Made by a program: the position numbers and the translations under genes. This document shows, piece by piece, positions 25,181-35,989 of a DNA stretch of 64,000 nt. The first letter of the stretch is position 1; every line of letters begins with the position of its first letter. The notes under the pieces were generated by a model. The model saw only the letters and a program-made list of their open reading frames with translations, made no database searches and was not told where the DNA came from. The DNA lies in NCBI GenBank assembly GCA_014529385.2, contig CM043962.1, forward strand, positions 90,445,680-90,509,679, in the 5' to 3' direction. Origin of the DNA: Adiantum capillus-veneris (Eukaryota; Streptophyta; Polypodiopsida; Polypodiales; Pteridaceae).

Positions 25181-26463
25181 CGGGATTTTCTTGTATTTAC
25201 CACAAGAAAATTGCCTGATCTTTTCTTCTCTACTCTGAATATTGTAGGGAGGCATTTGCTACATCTAACTGTACTGGATCTTCTGAACTGACAGGGTTGT
25301 AGTAAGACATATTTAGGAATTTTGAGAATTATTCAAGTCCCATTGTTTAAAATGAGATCTGAAATTATAGTATTTTTTGTTAAGTTTGACCTCATGGTTG
25401 TTTGTGGGGACCCTTTGTGGCCATATAAATTGAAGCACTAGCACATGAACCGGGGGCTGAAACTTAAGTTTAAAAAATTTCAAGCCTCACTTGTTGCTAC
25501 TTTCTGGGATATTAAGAAGAGTATTTAATTTGAGTTCGAGCCTCATATGGATCGCATAAACTAGCAGGTGGACACACTCAAAATTCGTTCAAGGCACTGG
25601 CACATGGATGCGAGACTCAAACCGAAACTCAATCCTCACTTATTGTTGCTCTATAGGATATTAAGAGGAGGTTTGAATCTCATTAGAGCATCAAATGCCT
25701 CAATTAAACTAGCAAGTGGGCATGAGGCTCAAGCCTAGTTCAAGACAACTCTATGTGACTAGAGGATGGTATCATAAATTTAACCTTAACACATAGCCAT
25801 ATCCTCAAATATATTTTTGTGTTTGTGTATATGCAGCAACAAATCATTTGCAAGCATGATTTTAACATTGTTGATAAGGAAGAGTATCTTTTATGGCAAA
25901 AAAAAAAAGGATGAGTAACTTTTTAATAAATAGCACTTTCATCAAACATTGCACTAATAATAAAAAGATATTGTCTACAAATTCAAGACACTTTAAAGGG
26001 AGGCCAATGGAATCAAAAGCATCATCCAAGAGTACAATGTTAAGAAACTAGGATAAAAAATGAGCAACAAAATTGGACTTGTTCACAAGTCCTTACTAAA
26101 CCAATTTTCATGTTGAGGGGATCTCAAATGAGGATGGTGTTTACAAACACCAAGATAACAAATGAAGAAAAAAAAGATATTAACACTTGTATTCTTAGTT
26201 ATGTACGCAATTCATATTTACAATAAGAAACCGTGAGTTTCTAAGCACAGTGGCTAACCTAATATATATATATCCTTAATAATTGTGTTTCCTGTTGTAC
26301 ATACACTATTTCTCTATTGCAAGCCTTTTCTTATACTACATCAAAACACATTAAAAGAGAGTCTTTATGTCGAGCCAGTTAATCTGTAGCTCAAATATTT
26401 CTACATTCGGCAACTCTATTGTTGCAGAATAGGGAGCAAGTGTTGGCCATCTCGTGCTTCATG
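25181..26463. repeat. Non-coding; two diverged ~170-bp repeats
   Basis: No gene recognised. Around 25,467-25,600 and 25,630-25,740 the sequence repeats a pattern: CCTCACTT(G/A)TTG, then GGATATTAAGA, then a CTCAT..GAxC block and AAACTAGCA(G/A)GTGG. The rest is AT-rich. Confidence 0.5.
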
Positions 26464-26817
26464 CTACAGAAGTAGGCGCATGGAGGGAATTGGTGCTTTT
26501 TGAGGCGACCACGGCAATTTCTTGCAGGCAATCAGGGCCTTTTGGGGCGGAACGAGAGGTAGAGGGTGGCAATAGGTGAAAGAGCAGCGTAGCAACAATC
26601 GTAAATAGTGCATGGCTGGAACTCGATTTCTATATCTGTGGATGTCCATCTTCTTGTTTATATACACACAAGGCCCTCGAGAGCGGAAGTTTTGAGTGCC
26701 CACTGCAGGTTTGGTACCAAAGCTCAAGATGAAGAAAATCTTTCTCATGGTGCAGACGCAACAAATCATGGCTTCTCCTTGATGCAATGTTGAGTTCATG
26801 CAGTAGCTCATGGCGGG
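26464..26817. other. Left flank of the Copia insertion
   Basis: Sequence rich in GGCATGG/GCTCATGG-type motifs, similar in character to the right flank at 32,346-32,900. It ends with the target-site sequence GCGGG at 26,813-26,817. No gene recognised. Confidence 0.4.
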
Positions 26818-27009
26818 TGAAGGAGTACGAGCGGAAGCGCGACGCGAGAGAGAGTGCGAGAAGAAGAGCACGACAATATGGTGAACTCTCTCTACTGTAA
26901 TGTGTAGAGCATAGTGAGTTCTTATTAGGTTTTTACAAAAGAATATGTGTACATACCTGGCGGCCCGCCCACTTACCTGGGCGACCACATTGGGCTTTAT
27001 ACCCCAACA
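26818..27009 (-). repeat. Copia 3' LTR
   Basis: 192 bp, paired with 32,154-32,345. Directly upstream on the minus strand (plus 27,010-27,020) is the purine-rich tract AAGTGGGAGGT, the expected plus-strand primer. Confidence 0.96.
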
Positions 27010-27098
27010 ACCTCCCACTTAAAGTCCAATGTGGTACTTTAAGTGTGAGAGAAGCTACTATACAAGCTAATATACAAGAGATGTAGAGAAGTGATGTA

Positions 27099-30000
27099 CT
27101 ACCCTACACCTAACTGCTTGCAAAAATGCGCAAAGCTCTCTGAGGGAAGTCCTTTTGTAAGTAGATCAGCAGGATTTTCTGTGGTGTGAACTTTGACAAG
27201 CTGAAGTTGCTTATCCTCGAGCATTTCCGTGATGAAATGATACTTCACATCCACATGCTTTGTCTTTGAGTTATAAACTGGATTGCAAGCCAATTGTATA
27301 GCACTTTGACTATCACAATATAACACAGGCATCTCTTCTTTGATTCCCAAATCTATTACTAGTCGATTAAGCCAAATTGATTCTTTGCATGCCTCTGATG
27401 CTGCAACATATTCAGCCTCTGTAGTAGACTGAGTAACACAATCTTGTAATCTAGAACGCCATGATACTGCTCCACCAGCCAATGTAAAGACATACCCTGA
27501 CATAGACCTTCGGTTGTCTAAGTCACCTGCATAATCTGAGTCTGTAAAACCCTTTACACTTAGCTCCTGACTCCCATAGCATATACGCATACTCTTTGTA
27601 GCTTTCAGGTATCTCAATATTCCTTTCACTGCCTCCCAATGTTTCTTGCCTGGGTTTGACATGTATCGACTTACTACTCCCACTGCAAATGCAATGTCTG
27701 GGCGAGTAGCAATCATTGCATACATCAAACTACCCACTGCAGACGCATATGGAATCTTATCCATTTCAGCCTGTTCTTCCTCAGACACAGGACAATCTTG
27801 TTTGCTAAGTTTCACATATGGTGGCAATGGAACACTCAGTGCCTTTCCCTTCTCCATATTGAAACGTTGGAAAACCTTGTCAATATACTCTGTTTGAGAT
27901 AACCAAATCAACTTCTTTGATCTGTCTCTCTCAATGCGCATACCAAGTATATGACTTGCCTCACCCATGTCTTTCATGTCAAACGATTTTGCCATCTTTG
28001 ACTTCAAATCTGAAATTTCTTCCAAGTGCTTGCCAGCAATCAACATGTCATCCACATACAAACTAAGGATCAGCCAACTACCATCCTTAGCCTTCTTTGT
28101 ATATAGACAGCGATCGAACTCACTACGCTTGTAGCCTTGAGAAAGCATAAACTTGTGGAATTTATGGTACCATGCCCTCGATGATTGTTTTAAACCATAA
28201 AGACTCTTTAACAACTAGCATACCCAATCTTCCTTGCCTTTCTCAACAAACCCTTCTAGCTGCTGCATGTAAATTTCCACATCTAAATCACCATGCAAGA
28301 ATGCTGTCTTGACATCCATTTGGTGCAACACCAAATCTAATATGGCAACCAATGCAAGAAAGCATCTCAATGTAGTCATCTTGACCACCGGAGAGAAAAC
28401 TTCATCAAAGTCAATGCCTTGTTCTTGCTTAAAGCCCTTGGCAACAAGCCTTGCTTTGTACTTTGGCTGACTATCATGAGCGGTGATCTTATACCTGTAA
28501 ACCCATTTACAAGGTAGAGCCTTTTTGCCCTGTGGTAATTTAACTAGCTTCCATGTCTTGTTTTTATGCAGAGATGTCATCTCTGACTGCATGGCCAATT
28601 GCCAATTCCCGGAGTCCTTCATTTGCACTGCTTCCTTGTAACATGAAGGCTCATTGCAATCAGTCAACATGACATAGTTCATAGATGGAACAAACCTATC
28701 AAGAGGTCGCGTGACACGTCCAGATCTACGCACAATAGGTGGCTCAGGCTCAGCCACAACCTGTGGTTCCAATCTATCCTGTCCTTGCTCCTCTTGAGCC
28801 CTGACATTTTGTCTTGCACGTGCAGGTCCATCTTCTTGGAAGACAACTCTTCTAATCTCCTCAACCCTCTCTGGTTTAGAATGATATTTGGATTCATTAA
28901 AGTGAACATCATTGCTGCGGACAACCTTTCTCGATTCGGGATCCCAAAGTCTGTACCCCATCTCACCAGAATTACCATAGCCTAGAAAGATGCACTTTCT
29001 ACTCTTTGGCTCAAGTTTGTTCCTAAATTCCTTTGGAACGTGAGTATATGCCTCACAGCCAAAGACTCTGAGATGCTTGTATGAGGGAATTTTGCCTGAC
29101 CATACCATCTCTGGCACTGAATCCTTCTGCAAAACCTTGCTAGGAGATCTATTTACAAGATGAACAGCTGCTGATACAGCTTCAGCCCAAAACCCATTTG
29201 GCAGTTGTGCATTAGACAACATACTTCTGACCTTCTCTTGTATGGTCCTATTCATCCTCTCAGCAACACCATTTTGAGGAGGATTGTAAGGAGCAGTAAG
29301 TTCACGTTTTATACCTTTTGACTCACAAAAGTCCTGAAAGGCCTTTGAAACATACTCTCCACCATTGTCAGTGCGTAAGAATTTAAGCTTCTTGCCACTC
29401 TGATTCTCCACAAGTGTCACAAACGTTTTGAAAACACTAAATGCTTCATCCTTGTGCTTCAAAAAGTAAACCCATACTTTCCTCGAGTAATCATCTATAA
29501 ATGTCATAAAGCAAGAAGCTCCCCCTAGCGACAGGTTAGGCATAGGTCCACACAAATCACTATGAACAAGTGCCAACTGTGTATCTCTTCTACTGCTTCT
29601 ATGCTTATGTGGCTGTTGTGTTTGCTTACCATACAAACAATGTTCACAAAATTCAAAATCATTAAATGAAAATCCTGGCAAATAACCAGAATGAGACAAG
29701 ATTTCCATTCCCTTCTTGGACATATGTCCTAACCGGCTATGCCACAAAGAAACGTTCTGCTGCTCGATTACATTGATTACATTTTTAGAGACATTTGATA
29801 CATAAATCATGTAAAGTCCTCCAGACTTTACGCCATGTGCTACTGTCATAGAACCCTTGGATATCTTCCACATGTTCTGTCCAAAAGTGGTGGCGTAGCC
29901 AGCATCATCAAGTAAACCTGTGCTAATCAAGATCTTTGTAATTGCGGGAACATGTCTCACATTCTTCAGCGTGAAAGAAGAGACATTCTGAAACTTCAAT

Positions 30001-31079
30001 TGAACATCTCCAACACCTAAGATCTCACATGTCTGCCCATTGCCTAGCCGAACATGATCTTTAGTGGTCACATAAGAGGTAAACCACTCCTTGTTTGGAG
30101 ACACATGAAGTGATGCCCCTGAGTCTATAATCCAGTCACTCAGTGCATTTCCATCAGATGCTGTAAGAAGAGCTATGTCCATTGTATTCTTCAAGAAGTA
30201 GATGTCTCCTGACACTAGACTGTCATCCTCTGCAACAGTGTTTGTCACATTTATTTCTTGAATCTTCACTGAGGACTTGTTCTTCTCACTATGGTCTTCA
30301 GCTTTCTCTTTGCCTTTTTCTGCTTTCCATTCTCTGCAGTCTCTTTTCATGTGACCCTTCTTGCCACAATGGTAGCATTCTATGTCACTCTTGCCTTTAG
30401 CACTGCGGTACTTGCTACGAGACTAATTCCTCTTTCCACCTTTGTACTTTTCTTTGGTCCTTCCCCTGACAACTAAGGCTGTTCCTTTGCCTTTGTCCAT
30501 TGTCTTTCTATTGGTTTCTTCAGTAAGCAGACTTCCTTCTACACCTTCTATGTTCAAACCATCTAGAGGTGCAGAATTACTCAAAGCTGTGCGAAAAGTG
30601 TCCCAACTTTCCGGCAATGTGATCAACAGGAACATAGCTCTAAGAGGTTCATCAAACTTGACACCTTGAGCTGACAACTGACTGTAGATTATGTTGAATT
30701 CATTCAGATGATTGGACATAGGTGTCCCTTCTTTCATCTTCAAGTCAACAAGCTTCTTAAGCCAGTATACCTATGAAGCTGCACTCTGCTTCTCATAAAG
30801 ATCACTCAGCTTTAACCATGCTTGATAAGCCGACATCTCGTCTGCTACATTGAAGTAAACGCTTTCTGCCAAAGTCAGCATAATGGTAGAAAGTGCCAAT
30901 TCATCCATTTCACTCCATTCATCTTCGTCCATATCTTCTGGTTTTATCCCCTTGAGCTTTATAGGTTTTATCTGCTTCTTTTGTACCAACACGTGCCAAA
31001 TCTGCTTCTTCCACAATGGGAAATTGGTTCCATCTAGCTTCTTGATATTGTAAAGAGCAGTGTCCTATGATCCAGCCAT
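27099..31079 (-). pseudogene. Copia gag-pol polyprotein, four TAG stops
   Basis: A single frame of about 1,326 codons starts at ATG 31,079 and ends at 27,099. Gag region: LDGTNFPLWKKQI, then the zinc knuckle CYHCGKKGHMKRDC (near 30,370). Protease: DWIIDSGASLHVSP. Integrase: zinc region around LWHSRLGHMSKKG and CEHCLYGKQ, then core aspartates in LVHSDLCGP and LRTDNGGEY and Glu in NGVAERMNRTI. Reverse transcriptase: KWVYRYK, QMDVKTAFLHGDL, LSLYVDDMLIAG. RNase H: GFTDSDYAGD, STTEAEYVA, LYCDSQSAI, ending NPADLLTKGLP. In-frame stops are TAG at 31,065-31,067, 30,771-30,773, 30,423-30,425 and 28,215-28,217. Apart from these there is no frameshift, and all catalytic residues I checked are present. 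Confidence 0.95.
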
Positions 31080-32138
31080 AGCTACGCTTCACAGTGGTTT
31101 ACTTTCCTGGGAAAAATTCGGCAGAGTTTCCCCTGTAAACTGACCTCTGAACCAATATCAACCTGTCAAATGAACCAAGAAAGCTTCAGATTCTGCATAA
31201 ATTTTGGCAGAGTCTCCATTGTACAATGGCTCTGGTGTACTAACAACAGACCAGAAAACAGCTCAAAAAACATTGTCTCTCTGACACTGTAAGCTGCGGG
31301 TAAACCTGTCCTGCACCTGTACTGTCTCTCACTGTCCTGTCACTGTCCTGTAAGCATAGACTGCGACAATGCCTCAACGGCAGTAAAGCAAAGATGCAAT
31401 CCCAACTGTCTAACTCACAGTCAATACATCCTAGCTGCCTATCTAAGGGTGCTCGAGGGATCGCTCCAACATCTGTATCACCGAAAGGATCTCAACATTC
31501 GAGAATCCCCCAGCTCAATAAAACCTCACTCGAACCTCAACAAAGGCTGCAGTAAATCTGACAGTACATAGACTTCCCACAAAGTCATACATCCACAAAT
31601 TTCCCACTATATGTTGTAACCGCTGCGGCGGTTGTTTGCTGCGTGACTCACAGCCAGCAAACCCTCAACAAACATACATCATCTCTGACAATACATCCCA
31701 TGTGGAAGTACCTGCAATGTCAGGATGAAATCTGGAATATCAATCAGCAAACACAAGCTACCTGATGAACTAGTGGATGTCGCCTACAGTCTGTGTATAG
31801 ATGCGCCCGTGTCGTATGTGACACGCCTCCAAGAACTATGAGCCTTCCTTCGATGTGTAGACAGCCACAAATCAACACTCTGGGAGTGTCGATATCCTCG
31901 GCACCTGCATTCGTAGGCCGAAAACCCCCAATTTGCAGAGTCGGATCTGCACCCGTCGAGACCACGTAGTCGAAAATGGCTTGCGCAGACCTTTGTCGAA
32001 GCCGAACGGTGGCCAAGATGACCTCGGAATGAAATTCTGAGCACAAGATTTGGGGCCGTGTCTTTGCCTGTCGAATTTCACTCCAATCTGAGCAGGTGAC
32101 TCTGGCTACCTGCAAATGCTTCCCCGAGCCTCGATCTA
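31080..32138 (-). promoter_or_regulatory. Copia 5' leader
   Basis: About 1.06 kb between the primer site and the Gag start, without a conserved protein. It contains ACAGG/ACAGT-rich sequence (about 31,270-31,370). It also holds a 57-bp segment (31,473-31,529) that is nearly identical to part of the leader of the Gag-only element at 41,788-41,844. Confidence 0.7.
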
Positions 32139-32153
32139 AGCTCTGATACTAGT
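32139..32153 (-). promoter_or_regulatory. Primer-binding site (initiator Met tRNA type)
   Basis: Just inside the 5' LTR the minus strand reads ACTAGTATCAGAGCT. TATCAGAGC matches the usual plant initiator-Met primer site, with A instead of G at the second position of the expected TGG. Confidence 0.8.
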
Positions 32154-32345
32154 TGAAGGAGTACGAGTGGAAGTGCGACACGAGAGAGAGTGCGAGAAGA
32201 AGAGCACGACGATATGGTGAACTCGCTCTACTGTAATGTGTAGAGGATAGTGAGTTCTTATTAGGTTTATACAAAAGAATATGTGTACATACCTGGCGGC
32301 CCGCCCACTTACCTGGGCGACCACATTGGGCTTTATACCCCAACA
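32154..32345 (-). repeat. Copia 5' LTR
   Basis: 192 bp starting TGTTGGGGTATAAAGCCC on the minus strand and ending CCTTCA. It is followed outside by the GCGGG target duplication. Confidence 0.96.
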
Positions 32346-32930
32346 GCGGGTCCAAGGCATGGCACTTCATGGTGCTTCTTGATCATGCCTTAGCCAAGTT
32401 TAGGGAAAGCTCACAACAGAGCAGCGAGATGCATGCTGACATGGCACAACAGCGGAGTGAGAGGCATGCCGGCTGATGTGAGGTGGAGTGAAGAAGGGGG
32501 AAGGCGTGAAAGCAAAGCAACTGACGCAGGTACTATGGCGGGTGAGTCGTGAACAATGGCTCGATTATGGATGGTACTCACATAAGTGACCAGATTATCT
32601 CCGGCACGGATCACTTAATTATATTGCTGCAACAAAGTTTTTCTTGGGTGGGCGACAAAGAGGTCTATGATGCGAGCAGTGGATGGCAGGCTCAAGGGTG
32701 CATAGGAGCTCATGGTGCTTCAGGATCATGGCGAGGTCACAACAGAGCAGCGAGAGGCATGCTCACATGGCACAATAGCGAGCGAGAGGCATGGCAGTTG
32801 ATGTGATGTTTAGTTGTTGCAGTGGACGGCTTCAAGATCTTGCCTTCACCTAGTTCATGGCGAGCTCACAGCAAAGCAGCAAGTGGCATGGCGGGCTCAG
32901 GCGGATAGCAGCAAACATTGTCGTCACTTT
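32346..32930. repeat. Diverged direct repeats, right flank of Copia
   Basis: A phrase containing CAACAGAGCAGCGAGA(T/G)GCATGCT.ACATGGCACAA recurs at about 32,414 and 32,736, with a shorter version near 32,872, giving units of roughly 320 bp. The Copia element inserted at the left edge of this repeat. No gene recognised. Confidence 0.65.
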
Positions 32931-32939
32931 CAAATTTCA

Positions 32940-34360
32940 AAATTAACGTTGGGTTTCAAATTTAACGGAGAAACCTAACGTTCCCATCAATTTAGACGGA
33001 CTTAGCCAATGACTAAAGGTGTGGGTAGTTTCCTCAGTGCCTCCTCAAGCTTTCTCGAACTAAAGCTTGAGCCTTAACAAAGCTCCCCTAGGGTAAGTGT
33101 CCCGAAAAAAGGACGGGTCCTGGAGACGTCCGGTCCTGCTACCAATAAAGCATGCCATTCGTGCTCCATTAAGCGTACACCCATGAGCGTATTCTTGGAG
33201 TATCTCGGCTGATGCACTGTCTAACGGTTGGGCAGGGAGCGAGTTCGAATGGCATCGCCGACTTGGTCTTTTGTTGGGGCAAGGTGAGTCCTTAAAATGG
33301 GACCTAAATTTTTTACATTGCGAGACACAAAAGGCTGTTGCAATTACTATGTGTTGAACGAAAACCCTCAAGATTTGTTCCTCTGCTTGGCGACCTCTTA
33401 AGCTACACGCTGCATTCTTCCAGCCTCAAAATTTTGCAGCATATCCTGAGACTTTTCCTTGACATTTTCAGTGTCCTTAAAATGGATATTTTGCCCTATA
33501 GACTTGTCAAAAAGTGATTTTGAAGGGCTATGTAGTTACAACATGACGTACCCATAGGTTGGCTTTGTAGCTCCGTGAAATAATGCGTCTCCTCAGGTCA
33601 AGCTAGGGGGTGGTTGAACCTAACGTTGTCGTCAATTTAGACGGACTTAGCCAATGACTAAGGGTGTGGGTAGTTTGTTAGTAAATCCTCAAGCTTGCTC
33701 GAACTAAAGCTTGAGCCTTGATTCTAAAGGGCTATGTAGTTACATCATGACGTACCCATAGGTTGACTTTGTAGCTCAGCAAAATAATCCGTCTCCTCAG
33801 GTCAATCTAGGGGGTGGTTGAACCACCCTCCACAATAGATAATTGCATCCAAACCTGTCATAGCTAGTCAAAAGGGGTCTTCAACCGGCTCAAGGCTCCC
33901 AATTTAGGTGCTCTATGTTGGACTGTAGCATTTAGATGATACACAACAATGATATTATGGGCATGTATATCTGGGTTAAGAGGCCTTTCCAAAGCTGGGA
34001 AGGCCCTACTAAAGCTCGAGCCTTAACAATGCTCCCCCATAGACCCGTCAAAAGTGATTATAAAGGGCTCTGTAGTTACAACATGATGTACCCATAGGTT
34101 GGATTTGTAGCTCCGTGATATCAACCATCTCCTCAAGTCAAGCTAGGGGGTGGTTGAACCACCCACCACAATAGATCATCGCATCCAAACCTATCATAGC
34201 TATTCAAAAGGAGTCTTCAACCAGCTCGAGGCTCGTAAATCAGGTGCTCTATGTTGGACTATAGCATTTAGATCATACACAAAAATGATATTATAGTCAT
34301 GCATATCTCTTCTAAGAGGCCTTTGCAAAGCTAGGAAGGCTCTACCCATAGTCGGCTCTG
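32940..34360. repeat. Nested direct repeats (GGGCT.TGTAGTTACA family)
   Basis: A unit containing AAGGGCTATGTAGTTACA, ACCCATAGGTTG, TTTGTAGCTC and CTAGGGGGTGGTTGAACC occurs at about 33,518, 33,727 and 34,065. A second block (TTTAGACGGACTTAGCCAAT through CGAACTAAAGCTTGAGCCTT) occurs at about 32,990 and 33,638. The last two long units continue in parallel for about 280 bp (GCATCCAAACCT..CATAGCTA, CTATGTTGGACT). Between 33,091 and 33,490 the unit is interrupted by about 400 bp of unrelated sequence. Confidence 0.8.
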
Positions 34361-35989
34361 TGGGAGGTGTTCTAACAATTGTAAAAGAAGTATCAAATCC
34401 TAAGGTAAGGGGGCCAATATTGTGACGACCCCCATTACTAGTGTTAGTAAAGACATATATTATTGCACCAACTCTCCAGGCCTACAAACAACACACTAGT
34501 GGAGTGGTCTATGTGTTACTACTAGCGATACTCCATTCATGACAATCATCTCAAAGGAGTATTCACGAAGCAGACAAATTAGACGAAATAGGAATACACC
34601 TTTTGTATATAAAAAGTGCTTAATCTCCATTCTACTCCGATAATATTAGCCTCGATACCTTAGTTATGTATCAGAAGTGTGTTTATACAATTTCTCATCA
34701 TACATTCTAAACTATGACCTTAAAAAATAGCATGAGCTTTTATGAAATGTGTGTGGCATACCTATCTAGGTGTTGCCGGGGCAAAGGATCACCATGGTTA
34801 TAGGAGGGCATGTGGTCCCTTTCCCTCAAATGATGTGCAATGCCTCTCAAGCGGAAGCTCATGAGTCTGAATTTCTTACATTAAGAATCTCTAAAATCTC
34901 TCGCAAATTTCATCTTGTTTTTAGTTTATTTCATTTTTTTCTTATAGTTTTCTATTTTGGATGTTTTAGCTAAAACTCAAGTACCAACTAGAATCTTTAA
35001 ATTGTGGGTGGCACTTGAAGCCTCAATCTCTAGCTTGAGCCTTGCCAATAGAGTGTACAAGAGAAGTGCTATAGCTTTTGTGAGGGAGGAACCACTTACC
35101 TAACTAGGTACTATTGGGGCAATTAACCTTGGAGCTGATGGGGGGGTCAGTAGCCCCTTGGCCTCCAATGCACATAGGTAGCATACGGTTTCTCTCAAGA
35201 ATCTCCTAATGTTGAGCACCATACGACAAAACATGACAGAAAATACCTTCTATCCTACAAGTGTCTGTTGCTACCTCTTGCCAATTTGTAAATGAAACTT
35301 GCTTGTGGGTTTTAAGTTGTTGCTCTTGTAGTGAGTGTTCTAGCTAGCTCAAGTTTCAACGTTTCACCTTGACTACAAATCAAGGTTTAGCATTTTCTCT
35401 TGTAGAATAATTATTCATTGGGATCTACAAATAAAGAAAAAGCCCCTATTCTTTCATTGTGCGACATAAAATAGAAATGCTTTCTCTATCACAAACTAGC
35501 ATATTCCAAGATTGAGTTTTGTAGGACAACTAGACCATGGTTTCAAAGAAGTGAACATGGTAGTCCCCCACACTTAACCATCTAAGGCCCTCCAAGTTTC
35601 TTCAAATTAGACTTCTACTTGTAGAACAAGGCAGAGCTACCTTCACTTTACAAGTCAAAAATAAACCTTTTCCATTTCATTGTGGATACTTTTAATCCCC
35701 ATTCAAACATTAACTCCAAGTTCTCTATATACTCATGATTCCTAGCACAATGCAACTTTTGTGAGTTAGTAGATTTCCCACCCAGCAATTGACGATGATG
35801 CAACCTAGCAAAGTTGAAACCAATGGTTGATGATGATGCAACCTAGCATAATGCAAACTCTACTCTAGAACTTGACAATAATGGTTGACAATACCACAAC
35901 ATAAACCAATGCAACCACCACTCAAGAACTTGGTTCACAAACATTTGTCCCAAAAATACGCATTTTTCCCAAAATTCCTAAATATGTGT
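34361..35989. other. No gene recognised
   Basis: AT-rich sequence with short open frames lacking motifs. Near 35,780-35,850 a small duplication (GATGATGCAACCTAGCA twice, about 50 bp apart) is visible. Confidence 0.4.

Larger units (their letters stand above)
26818..32345 (-). mobile_element. Complete Ty1/Copia retrotransposon
   Basis: A full-length element of 5,528 bp on the minus strand. LTRs of 192 bp lie at 32,154-32,345 (5') and 26,818-27,009 (3') and differ at 7 positions by my count (about 96% identity). Both have TG...CA ends. The flanks carry a 5-bp target-site duplication, GCGGG (26,813-26,817 and 32,346-32,350). An initiator-Met-tRNA-type primer site and a polypurine tract are both in place. 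One gag-pol frame spans nearly the whole interior but has four TAG stops. Gag, protease, integrase, reverse transcriptase and RNase H all remain recognisable, so insertion was probably fairly recent. Confidence 0.97.

Noticed and set aside
27646-27897. Plus-strand open frame opposite Copia pol
   Set aside because: Antisense to clearly conserved reverse transcriptase / RNase H sequence.
33200-33260. Possible tRNA gene
   Set aside because: Only a B-box-like string is present. No cloverleaf stems or A box could be drawn.
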